A stretch of 27,041 nucleotides of DNA from Reticulitermes lucifugus. Its lineage: Eukaryota; Arthropoda; Insecta; Blattodea; Rhinotermitidae. The position numbers and the translations under genes were made by a program. How positions within the stretch are numbered: position 1 is the stretch's first letter; each line of letters begins with the position of its first letter. The stretch lies in contig JAKCWW010007353.1 in assembly GCA_026260175.1 (NCBI GenBank), forward strand, positions 2,486-29,526, in the 5' to 3' direction. The notes beneath the pieces are model-generated. The model was not told the DNA's origin. It ran no database searches and worked only from the letters and a program-made list of their open reading frames with translations. Below, piece by piece: positions 1 to 8,289 of the stretch.

Positions 1-181
1 CAACACGACTTATTCCACAAGCCGAGCCGAACCTACCCGAGCAAGGCCGCTGGTCCGCAATTTTCCGAGCTGCGCCGCGTCGTGTAGCCAGATTGTCTTT
101 TCTGTTCCGTTCTGTTGGCGGAGCAAGTGACGTCACGTCACACGACGAGCCGCGCGCCGTCTAATCCCGACTTAATGCAGA
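1..181. other. GC/CpG-rich edge with a CRE-like palindrome
   Basis: The first 180 bases are clearly richer in G, C and CpG than the AT-rich DNA that follows. They contain a perfect cAMP-response-element palindrome, TGACGTCA, at 128-135, inside an overlapping CGTCACGTCAC run. No open frame or TE terminus is recognisable. It could be the edge of a promoter/CpG region or the GC-rich leader of a transposon whose body lies outside the window. Confidence 0.35.
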
Positions 182-786
182 GTTTGAGCAAAATTCGGAC
201 AGGGGTGTAACCTACCTAAAATTATTAACATTTTTTTAAATATTGTATAAACGTTATTATGATATGTTCCATGCTTCTAAAGCACATGATGACAGGGCAC
301 ACTGGTTTAACCTTGAGTGTATCTATTAAGTACTAAAACGACAAAATGAAACACGATAGGCAGGGAATTTTCAGGTCCATCATTTATTGACTGTGAATAC
401 TGCCGATGTCTTCCTAAGACGTGTAATAGAACTTTTACATAAAAGGACGTTAAAGTTTTCTTAAACTTCCCTGAAAATGGAGGCAGCAATCTCCTCCGAA
501 ATTGTCGTATCTGTATGGAAATAATATGACATCCTATACAAAGAAGACTTTAAACACCGTTGTGATAACAAATCTCTGGATGTTACGCGAATTTTGTCAT
601 ATTGGTAGGGTACGTTATATTTATGGGTTTTGTACCGATTATTCTGCCTGTTAATTGAAGTAGGTCAGGTTATAGGCAACGTTTGAAAATTACATTCTTC
701 TATTTTATTTATTGTTTGTGAAAATCCTACGCTTATCTTTGGTTTTATGGTCTCTGTTTCTTTTAATATCTATAATTCAAGTAAAC
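182..786. other. AT-rich DNA without recognisable feature
   Basis: No coding frame, tRNA-like box or repeat structure is supported here. A 60-aa minus-strand frame at 307-489 has no recognisable motif and looks like chance. Confidence 0.5.
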
Positions 787-850
787 TATATAATTTGTTT
801 AGCAGTATTATAACCAACAAATGCACGTTTTGAATTTCTGTCACACTTTA

Positions 851-893
851 ACCCTACATATGTTTCGGCTGTGGTCCAGCCATCATCAGGGGT
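851..893 (-). ncRNA. hammerhead-ribozyme-like motif, left arm of element 1
   Basis: On the minus strand the order is ACCC (890-893), CTGATGA (883-889), one T, a hairpin GGCTG/CAGCC with a 5-base loop, GAA (864-866), the palindrome ACATATGT (856-863), A (855), then GGGT (851-854) complementary to the first ACCC. This is a hammerhead core with a short stem I and a self-complementary stem III, as expected for PLE-associated variants that act as dimers. The extra T between CTGATGA and stem II departs from the textbook core. Cleavage is not shown. Confidence 0.55.
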
Positions 894-1411
894 GCACTAG
901 TAGTTTCACCTCACTAGCACTGGTTCATTTGGTATTATCACACGCCATCACAATGTTTTTGCAGCTTTCGTTCACTTTCAAATGCAGGTTGTGTTCGTCT
1001 TGCGTCAAAAGCTCGAGGTATAACAGTTATAAAGTTGTATCTCTTTGGTAGTAGTTAAAACTTTAAAGTTGTTAAAGTTGTTAAAAATTGTTGAAATTAC
1101 TGGCAGATGGTTTTTTATTGGATGTTGACATCAGCATCCTGCAATAACATAGATATTAGAATTTGTAAGTGTATGTTGTTAAACCATCTGCCAGTAATTT
1201 CAACAATTTTTAACAATTTTAACAACTTTAATGTTTTAGCTACTACCAACGAGATACTGCTTTATAACAGCAACCCGGAGTGTTGTACCTCGAGCTTTTG
1301 ACGTAAGATGAACACAACCTGCATTTGAAAGTGAACGAAAGCTACAAAAACATTTTTATGACGTGTGATAATACCAAATTAACCAGTGCTAGTGAGGTGA
1401 ACCTACCAGTG

Positions 1412-1456
1412 TACCCCTGATGATGGCTGGACCAGAGCCGAAACATATGTAGGGTA
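1412..1456 (+). ncRNA. hammerhead-ribozyme-like motif, right arm of element 1
   Basis: Plus-strand order: TACCC (1412-1416), CTGATGA (1417-1423), one T, hairpin GGCT/AGCC (1425-1428 with 1436-1439), GAA (1440-1442), palindrome ACATATGT (1443-1450), A (1451), GGGTA (1452-1456). Stem I is 5 bp (TACCC/GGGTA). The predicted cleavage triplet is GUA. Stem III can only form between two RNA copies, because the palindrome leaves no loop. Confidence 0.6.
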
Positions 1457-1557
1457 AAAGTGTAACAGAAATACAAAAAGTGCATTTGTTGGTTATAATA
1501 CTGCTAATTGAATCAAAATGCACGGTGAAAATAACGTGAAGATATATAATTTGTTTA

Positions 1558-2292
1558 ACTTTTTATAGATATTTCATTGTTATCATTAAATCCGATTGTG
1601 TTTGATATACAATAACCGTTACGTATTTAAAATAACTGCATTAACCTCATAGTCTGTTTCATGTTAACATCGACCAAGAAGATAGTCGCTCGTCGAGAAG
1701 TTTGGCTTGGCTTTCCAAGATTATGTTTGGGTCATGCCCCTGGAGGCGACTCCCTGCTGGTACCCAAGAGAAGGCTAGGGCTTACTTTAACACGTGTTTA
1801 TTACTTCGCTCGCTCAGAAGTTATGTGATCGCAACTTTAGTTAAACCCGCTCACTGCTTCAGGCTCCATAACACAAGTCAATTCGCTGCAAGTTTACGAG
1901 GCAATATTCTGAGACCCATGTATGTATCGTGGAGGCTCAGAATCTTATACGAATCTGAGGTCAGTGTCAAACTAACCTTGTGTTCATATAATAATAAGAT
2001 AGATACTGGAACAATAAAGAGATAATTCTTTGAGATATGGGGTTTTTCCTTCGCTGCCGATGAAGATTAAAATTTCCTTAGACGTTGTGAAATGTCAAGT
2101 AGTAAATGGTTGCCGGCATTTCGAAGAAACTTAGCGCATTCTTCTTGAGGGTTAAGCAGCCCAACCTAGATGAAATGCGTGTTTAGTAACCCGCTTTGAG
2201 AACCTGAGATTTGACACAAACTTCGTATTTCATGTGTACGAAATGCAGTTAAATTCGGCTGACAACTGTAACTGCAGATATGAATACCAGAC
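1558..2292. other. No recognisable feature
   Basis: A 107-aa plus-strand frame at 1702-2025 has no motif, no recognisable family and no splice or promoter context that I can support. I see no tRNA-like boxes or terminal repeats. Confidence 0.4.
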
Positions 2293-2395
2293 TCATAGAA
2301 AACCTTTACGTTATATTGACCGTGCATTCTATAGCAATTGGAAGTTATTTATTTATTATACCAACTCATGCACAATTTTACAATATTATTACTTC

Positions 2396-2440
2396 ACCCC
2401 TATACGTATTTCGGCATTCAGAATGCCATCCTCCGGGGGT
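2396..2440 (-). ncRNA. hammerhead-like motif with damaged core, left arm of element 2
   Basis: The minus strand has ACCCC, CGGAGGA, T, hairpin GGCATT/AATGCC, GAA, palindrome ATACGTAT, A, GGGGT. The stems and palindrome are intact, but the second core base is G instead of T (CGGAGGA against CTGANGA). That uridine is strongly conserved in hammerheads, so this copy is probably inactive. Confidence 0.5.
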
Positions 2441-2595
2441 CACAGTGTTAAAAGCATAGACTATACATCGATTTTATAAAATGAGCTCAATCAGGACTCA
2501 AAAACAATAGACTAATATTTTAATGTTCAACATTTTATTCATATGGATGTAACATTTTATACAATCGATGTATAGTCTATGCTTTTAACACTGTG

Positions 2596-2640
2596 ACCCC
2601 CTGAGGATGGCATTCTGAATGCCGAAATACGTATAGGGGT
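2596..2640 (+). ncRNA. hammerhead-ribozyme-like motif, right arm of element 2
   Basis: Plus-strand order: ACCCC (2596-2600), CTGAGGA (2601-2607), one T, six-pair hairpin GGCATT/AATGCC with loop CTG, GAA (2624-2626), palindrome ATACGTAT (2627-2634), A (2635), GGGGT (2636-2640) closing a 5-bp stem I. CTGAGGA fits the CTGANGA core, since position 7 is variable. Stem II is the best formed in the window. The extra T before stem II is shared with element 1. Confidence 0.62.
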
Positions 2641-2990
2641 GAAGTAATAATAATGTAAAATTGTGCATGAGTTGGTATGATAAATAAATAACTTCATAGA
2701 AAACCGTTTGTTTTCGGAGGTGACTCAGATTGCGTTTATTTTGTGAACTTTGTACAAAGTATCCTAATAAAAGTAATGTAGGCCATGTTGGTATATCTTC
2801 AGAACCTAAGGGAAATGTCAGAACCGGAACAGATCAGTCGGTATAATGATCAGGTCAGGCGCTAGGCAGCTGGGGAATCGGGATTCATTTGCGGGCAGTG
2901 ACAAAGACTTCCCCCTTTCTCCAAGGAGCCCAGACCGACCCCCTAATGAAAGGATACCGACATGATTTCAGTCTTCCGCCACGGTGTAAT

Positions 2991-3194
2991 ATCTTTGCTC
3001 TTCTGCGTTGTTACGCAGCGTAGATTGGTAGTTAGTTACCGACGTTTCGGGATAACCTCTCAGTCCCACCTTCAAGGTTCAAACAGCCCAGTGTTCTTTG
3101 GACTGCTTGACCCTTGAAGATGGGACCGATGGGATGTCCCAAAACGTGGGTAACTACCAATCTACACTGCATAATATCTCAGAAGAGCGAAGAT
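2991..3194. repeat. PLE-like palindrome 3 with decayed hammerhead motif
   Basis: A nearly loop-less palindrome: the left arm 2991-3090 pairs with 3096-3194. The right arm reads ACCC, TTGAAGA (3114-3120), T, hairpin GGGAC/GTCCC, then AAAACGTG. On the minus strand the left arm ends TCCC, GAAACGTC and then GGT. The layout matches elements 1 and 2, but the core is damaged in both arms (CT to TT; GAAAC to AAAAC on the right). I found neither a tail nor a convincing target duplication, so only the arms support this call. Confidence 0.55.
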
Positions 3195-3336
3195 CTCAGG
3201 TTTGCGACGGCTTGTACCCCGGGAAGAAAGCCTTTGCTTCGTGGAGCTAACCACTCACCGACATTTAGTTGCCGAGTCTGATGATGGGTGAAAGCTGTAT
3301 CTCGACTTACCGACACGTCTTTACAGCGTGGTGCTT

Positions 3337-3384
3337 TATCGTGTGCTATACAGGCCAGCTTATCGTGTGCTATACAGGCCAGCT
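3337..3384. repeat. 24-bp tandem duplication
   Basis: The unit starting TATCGTGTGCTATACAGG occurs twice in immediate succession (3337-3360 and 3361-3384) without a mismatch, which suggests a recent duplication. It lies inside the chance frame 3269-3457. Confidence 0.9.
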
Positions 3385-3455
3385 TTTACCTCGTACCATT
3401 TGTGACGTTTTTGACAGAATTAATTTTTTAATATTAAGTTTATTTACTGGGATGT

Positions 3456-3663
3456 AATATTTCCTCACCCGTCCAGACAGACTCTGAGGTTCATCCAACC
3501 TCCTATATAATGGGTACTGGGTTATTACCAGCGCTAAAGTGGCCAGGGTGTGGCGTAAATCACCCACCCTCATCTAGCGCCGAGGTTAAAGAAAGAGTAG
3601 AGGTATACCTGTACTACCCCTCTGTGCCTTCATGGCAGGTTATAGGGTGAATTTTACCTTTAC
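3456..3663 (-). mobile_element. SINE-like insertion, family G, with 14-bp target duplication
   Basis: The 14-bp direct repeat ATTTACTGGGATGT is exact at 3442-3455 and 3664-3677 and brackets a 208-bp insert. Read on the minus strand the insert begins GTAAAGGTAAAATTCACC and contains CTGCCATGAAGGCACAGAGG, followed later by ACGCCACACCC. A related segment lies on the plus strand at 11843-11935. The variable-length duplication indicates target-primed insertion as for SINEs/LINEs. I see no canonical tRNA A and B boxes, so its RNA origin is undetermined. The minus-strand frame at 3370-3573 is a by-product. Confidence 0.7.
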
Positions 3664-3820
3664 ATTTACTGGGATGTTTTTTATATATGCCAACATTTTA
3701 GAAGAAGATGCTCCTTGCATCCTTGTGGTGGAAGAGCAACACTTCCACGCCAAATTACACGGCGTCATATGACAGAACAGCACAGTTTTACTAATAATCG
3801 TCGTGAGAACATTAAAAGTC

Positions 3821-4084
3821 ATCCCATGGTATGTCTATGAAGACACAGAGGAGGAGGCGGAATTGCTTCAACCCATTCGCAACCCAGGACTAGAGGAAGG
3901 TGGGTGATCAGACACTACGCTGCAGCTGCTTCACCCCGGGGAAAACCCCTGCCCATTGTATGTCAGGCCGGGTTGGCCTCGGAGCCGGTCTGGAAGTCAG
4001 GAAAATCTTGCTCTCACCGGAATTGGATTCCCGGACCGTCCAGCCCATACCGATTCGCTATACCGAATGAGCTATCCCGGCCGC
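3821..4084 (-). mobile_element. tRNA-derived SINE, family B, copy 1
   Basis: The minus strand opens GGCCGGGATAGCTCATTCGG, with an A box (TAGCTCATTCGG), and about 40 bases on a B-box-like stretch GGGAATCCAATTCC. Near-identical direct repeats of 19 bp with two mismatches (CGTGAGAAC...TTAAA...GTC) flank it at 3802-3820 and 4085-4103. The body shares a block (AGACCGG, GAGGCC, ACCCGGCCT) and its 3' end with the copy at 15535-15818, and more weakly with 21641-21890. Frames at 3904-4147 are repeat by-products. Confidence 0.75.
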
Positions 4085-4103
4085 CGTGAGAACGTTAAAT
4101 GTC

Positions 4104-5369
4104 GTCATAATTTGGTATTGCAAGCTAATAATCAATTCATATGTTAGGATTCTTCATGACATTTTCCTTAAAATATTTCAGGTTTATTTTTTCATACGTG
4201 CTGAAATTTGGGGTTTACGCTTCCTTAATTGTACTCTTTACTTATTGTTCTTGTATATAATAATGGTAAAATTATTGTTAAAACAGAATTTTGTCTGTAA
4301 ACAGTTTATTTTGACAGGTTTGTCTGAAAAAATGATAACTAGATACCAGTTTACATGACACCATATCCAAAGAAGAATAATCTTGAATTATTGGTTTTAT
4401 TCAATAACCGTCAGTTAAAACATTTGCCAAAAAACTAAAATTCCATTAAAGGATGAATTTATGTCTAAGCCAGCGGTTACACAACTCATTAAAAAAATAA
4501 AGTCACATGTAAACACAGCTATAGGCCTAGTGTGCGTACAATTGTTTGGGCAATGGGCTGAAAGAAAGGCTTATTTTAAATAACCGACGAATCAACTCAG
4601 CTGCATGTGAACATAATTTTGTATAGGAATCATCGCTAAGATAATTGTTTACATAAGTAAAATTCTTAAAAGTAATATGTAAATATGAAGAGTACAAATT
4701 TTATATCAATTATTAGTTGTATTTATTTTCCTGAGGAAGCAACATATTATTTCAGGCACATTTATCATTAGTTTCCTCATTCCACCTCCAGAAGCATTCA
4801 TAAATACAAATCGTATTATACGTGTCTCCTATGTTATCGGAATTCGCTTCTCGGAAATTTCATACGTATAATACGCCCATCTTAGATTCATAGAGACTAC
4901 ACACAGTATGAGCTCTTAAGACGTGTTAATATTTTAAAAGCTGTTACCTTACTTGCGTATAAGTTTTGGCACTTAACACTGTGTAGTTCAAGCCGTCAGT
5001 TATGGATGTACTTGCTAAGTCCTCGCTTAATGTCACACACACTTCGGGTTAATGCCACGCCTGCATGTTAACTGCCTTCGCACTTTCCTGCGCATCTCAC
5101 AGACTGAAAGTTCGCGAGGCATGTTACGGATGTCAGCTGAAAAGGTAATTTCAGAGTAATCTGGAATAGAAATATATATATATGTTATTTCTTATACATG
5201 TAAATATTATTAATGTTTTAAAATAATTATAAGTCCATTATATTGGTATTTTGAATTTACGATCATTATATTCGTGTTATTCTTTGTAAATATAACGACG
5301 CTGTCGGTATAGAACAATATGTCGTTGAACGAGAGAATTATTCACACATAATAAACTCGGAATAATTTT
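4104..5369. other. AT-rich DNA, only a small inverted repeat seen
   Basis: No coding frame is supported; the 90-aa frame at 4086-4358 is low-complexity. CGTATTATACGTG near 4811 is complementary to ACGTATAATACG at about 4864-4875, a hairpin of about 12 bp with a loop of about 40 bases. There is an (AT) run near 5171. Confidence 0.4.
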
Positions 5370-5533
5370 TAAGGAAGCAGTTGTGGCCTAATAGATGAAC
5401 TAACCCCGTAAATTTCGTTGAGAATCTGAGGAATACCACGAAAAATTCAGTGAAGATGTCCGGTATCTCGCCGAGGTTCGAACCAGTCACGTCCAGAATA
5501 CATGCGTAGAACTTTACCGCTACGGTGGCCTGT
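5370..5533 (-). mobile_element. tRNA-derived SINE, family E
   Basis: The minus strand shows a tRNA-like head, CACCGTAGCGGTAAAGTTC, then a near-consensus B box GGTTCGAACCTC (plus-strand span about 5471-5486), followed by a body of about 100 bases. The spacing between the boxes fits a Pol III internal promoter. There is no acceptor-stem closure, so it is not a functional tRNA gene. A clear target duplication was not found; a short inverted rather than direct repeat (ATTATTCAC / GTGAATAAT) flanks it. Confidence 0.6.
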
Positions 5534-5587
5534 TCGGTGAATAATATACAACTCAAAATAAGTACACTTATAAAGTACATCAATAAT

Positions 5588-5847
5588 GCAATATCGAACA
5601 AATGCACACTATTGCAATATATAATTTACAATTAAAATATTATGACTATCCTTTGCTTGTTGGGCATCAATAAATTTTCTGGTATTCATTTCCGTGCATC
5701 AATTGACAGACTATAATAAAATATGAAGCAAATGTACACTATTTTAATTGGAGTTGTAATGTTTTATTTCGAACTGATATATTGCAATAGGGTGGTTCGT
5801 TGGATATTTTATTTTACATTGTCAATTAGTGCACGGAAATTAGTACC
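5588..5847. repeat. Interleaved inverted repeats
   Basis: 5590-5622 is complementary to 5776-5808 (shared CTATTGCAATATAT). 5681-5708 is complementary to 5820-5847 (25 of 28, core TTTCCGTGCA). A short direct echo, GCAAATGTACACTATT at about 5727-5744, resembles CAAATGCACACTATT at 5598-5612. The two pairs interlock (L1 L2 R1 R2) rather than nest, so a single palindrome cannot explain them. It is probably a rearranged TE remnant. Confidence 0.5.
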
Positions 5848-6264
5848 ATAAAAATACAAAGTACATATTGGAAGCTAACAGAAGGCTGTTGTAAATTGCA
5901 TCATTAGGGCTCATTGTTTTTACTACTGAGACACATAATTAGGGGACACATTCAAGGAAAATGCGTTGGGCGGAGAATGTTGCGCGTATGGAAGAGAGAA
6001 AATTAAAATAAATTTTTGGTAGGTAATTCTTTGTGATTTTTGACGGAAGCCTAGCAAATGCTCAATTTGAGGAAACATCGTGTTACAGAATGTTAACCAA
6101 AAGCGCATGAGCGCACTTAAATACAAATTATGTGTATTTATTTAAAAAAAATTGTTTTGTCGAAAATGAACGTTTTCATACAGCTGAACGCGGGACATAG
6201 TTGGGTTTTTTTTACACACTAGCATGAGCGACCGAGATTAATAAAAGATAGTTCTACGCTACGT
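5848..6264. other. No recognisable feature
   Basis: AT-rich; the minus-strand 67-aa frame at 5923-6126 has no recognisable motif. Confidence 0.4.
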
Positions 6265-6425
6265 AATTTTTGATTTCCAAGAAAATCTCTGCTTGTGACA
6301 TTGAGGTTAACGCAATGGTATTGGTGAAGATTCAAGTTTTCCGGAATATCAAGCCACGTTAATTGGTCAGCAGTTACGAAAGATTCGAAACGTTGGTAAC
6401 TCTCTACCAATCGACACGGCGTAAT
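6265..6425 (-). repeat. Dispersed repeat, PLE-like flank, copy 1
   Basis: The minus-strand sequence matches the plus strand around 17700-17805; the best block is ACTTGAATCTTCA followed by CAA and ACC. Its right edge on the plus strand reads GAAACGTTGGTAACT and then CTACCAATC, resembling the distal arm of palindrome 3 (ACGTGGGTAACTACCAATC). This suggests a PLE arm fragment. No complete hammerhead core is present. Confidence 0.45.
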
Positions 6426-7330
6426 CTTAGTGCCTGTGCTAGTTTATGGTTTAAACTATTTTATTTCTTCCCCCACCTCCCACTCACCACTACTAATTTC
6501 TGTACGATAGTAGAGGTCTAAAGCCATGTGTATTAAGCACCGTAATGCAAATCAGTAAACTGGAGTATCGCAGGACCGTATCCCCTTTTACGATGTAGAA
6601 AGTGTAAATAGAAGCTATTGATGATTTCGCATAACACAAACAACCCACGGATGAAATACCAGGTACTTAAATTACGGAGAAGTAATCGCTGTGCTTGCTC
6701 AAGTATCTGCAGCTTTAGATAGAATATGTTAACTGAAGTGTTCACTGCCTAACTGACTTCAAATACTGAATGTAAACAAAACAGGCTGTCTACTGATATG
6801 ATCATAATCACACAGATCTTCGTCTGAACCTCGTTTACTTAATCACAAACCTCTGTGATATAACTCAAAGTTACAAAACATTAAGTTATTGGAGTGTATA
6901 CATTTCATAAGGTATGATTAGCCTGCAGAATTCTCCAGCAGTAAACATTTGTTCATGCGATACACAGATAGGTCGCCATATTGTTCCTCAAAGCACAGCG
7001 CTGTCGTAATGAATCTTGTGTAGCTCCTAGACCATATTTTGGGGTTCCCGGGATCAAAAACCTGTACATGTATCGACTGCTTTGAGTGAGTGCCTTTCTA
7101 CGTTTTTCTCAGTCCCTATAGTGAAACGCTTATATAAGGCTTCAAATTAGGCCAGGTCCATTTTCTTCAAGATTCTCTCCAATTTATTGATCATTAATAA
7201 CCTATGCCATCACTCTGTGTGCTGTAATCTCAGCTGACTGTAGCGCCATTGGCATTTTTAATCTCTGTGGTTACTTTATTTCCCACCAGGTGTCGCATTC
7301 ACAAATTCTGCATTCTGCACAGAGTGAAAT
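6426..7330. other. No recognisable feature
   Basis: No supported frame, tRNA-like box or terminal repeat. The 70-aa minus-strand frame at 6533-6745 shows no domain. Confidence 0.4.
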
Positions 7331-7575
7331 TATATGTTTTTATGGATTTCAGAACAAACAGCTATTATTTCTCTATAAAGCAATACGTGATTGGTTGTTA
7401 TAACCGAGACAGAGTGTGTTTACTGAGCGGTACATTCGACAATTCCCGGTCCTGTACATTTAAATACTTTGTACGGATTTCGCAAAAAGATCGCGATTAT
7501 TTCGCTACGCAGCATTTATTGAATGTTTTTATAACCGAGATGGAGAGTGCTTACTGTGCAGTTGGAAATGGATAC
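7331..7575 (+). repeat. Two diverged tandem units, period 131 bp
   Basis: Two segments align with a constant 131-base offset. TGGATTTC (ending 7350) matches CGGATTTC (ending 7481), and TATAACCGAGAC...GAGTGTGTTTACTG (around 7400) matches TATAACCGAGATGGAGAGTG (around 7531). The TTATAACCGAG phrase also recurs in the pogo-like terminus near 22970-23083. The 110-aa frame spanning 7249-7581 is created by this repeat and shows no protein domain. It is probably a decayed DNA-transposon-related repeat. Confidence 0.55.
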
Positions 7576-7692
7576 ATATAATTCAACTTATTGTTACTCT
7601 TTAATGGCAAACTTTTCGTACGGAAACGTTGTAAATATTTTATATATGTGTAGCGCAAAAATTTTGAATGCGGAAAATCTCTCATGCATCTT

Positions 7693-7930
7693 GGTGTCTA
7701 GATAGCTCAGTTGGTTATGAAGACTGGTCCTCGCTATGACAGCCGAGGTTTGATCCTCTATGTGTAATATTGCTTTTCGCTATGTGCAAAACCTGTAGTC
7801 TGGAAACACTAGAGACCTAAGCGTACTTGGGAGAATAATATTAAAGTCGGTCTTAAAGAAATAGTGCATGAGGTTGCCGGTTATCCCTATAAGTTAACTC
7901 TTTACAGGCCGAGGCTGACCTAATATATTA
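7693..7930 (+). mobile_element. tRNA-derived SINE, family F
   Basis: A perfect A box TAGCTCAGTTGG (7703-7714) and a B-box variant GAGGTTTGATCCTC (7745-7758) stand at tRNA-like spacing. They are followed by a non-tRNA body. Missing acceptor pairing and the changed B box (GTTTGATCC for GTTCGATCC) argue against a working tRNA. The 3' limit is approximate; no target duplication was found. Confidence 0.6.
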
Positions 7931-8289
7931 AAGATATTGTTATTATTACCAACGTATAAAACATACCAGATATTTATTATGTACTTGTAGGCAATTGTCT
8001 AGTGACGTTCAGGAAATTTTAAATTGTTTGTTCTGAGACCAAACTGGAATTAACGCACATTCAAAGTGTTTGAAATATTGAGTTACATGAAGGCGAGCAC
8101 ACCAAAGAAACTGGTTTCAAAAATCACTTCATGCAACGTGGAACTGCAGCTGTATGAAACTAATTGCATGAAACCAGGCACTACTTCGGTTATGCGTTAA
8201 GACAGGTGGCATATGTGATTAAAACTACCGGTTAATGAGTTAAAACACTGCAGTAAAATGTAGAACAATCCCTGTACAGGCCTTTAGGG
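7931..8289. other. No recognisable feature
   Basis: AT-rich DNA with no supported frame, box or repeat. Confidence 0.4.

Larger units (their letters stand above)
787..1557 (+). mobile_element. Penelope-like fold-back element 1 (palindrome with hammerhead cores)
   Basis: Two long inverted arms, 799-1113 and 1181-1507, are separated by a 67-base loop and differ by scattered substitutions and small indels. A 15-bp exact direct repeat, TATATAATTTGTTTA, lies at 787-801 and 1543-1557, overlapping the left arm by three bases. The right arm is followed by a 35-base extension (1508-1542) that has no counterpart on the left. Inverted terminal arms with a one-sided tail of about 35 bp, a target duplication of variable length and arm-borne hammerhead motifs are known features of Penelope-like retroelements. 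No reverse transcriptase or GIY-YIG domain remains, so this is a non-autonomous or arms-only copy. Short frames over the arms (821-1051, 1107-1301) are by-products of the repeat. Confidence 0.72.
2293..2705 (-). mobile_element. Penelope-like fold-back element 2 (palindrome with hammerhead cores)
   Basis: Inverted arms of 143 bp each, 2341-2483 and 2553-2695, pair almost perfectly around a 69-base centre. A 12-bp exact direct repeat, TCATAGAAAACC, lies at 2293-2304 and 2694-2705. The 36 bases between the left repeat and the left arm (2305-2340) form a one-sided tail. On the minus strand this tail matches the tail of element 1 (21 of 24 positions, core AATGCACGGT then ATAACGT). The tail is on the left, so this copy is inverted relative to element 1. 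Arm sequences differ from element 1, making it a separate family with the same architecture. No coding capacity is left; the frame at 2234-2479 is a by-product of the arm. Confidence 0.75.

Noticed and set aside
1702..2025. 107-aa plus-strand frame
   Set aside because: No recognisable motif, no repeat or splice context, and a length expected by chance in 27 kb.
7703..7758. Functional tRNA gene
   Set aside because: A and B boxes are present, but the acceptor stem does not close and a SINE-like body follows. The same holds for the heads at 14899, 13614 and 5370-5533.
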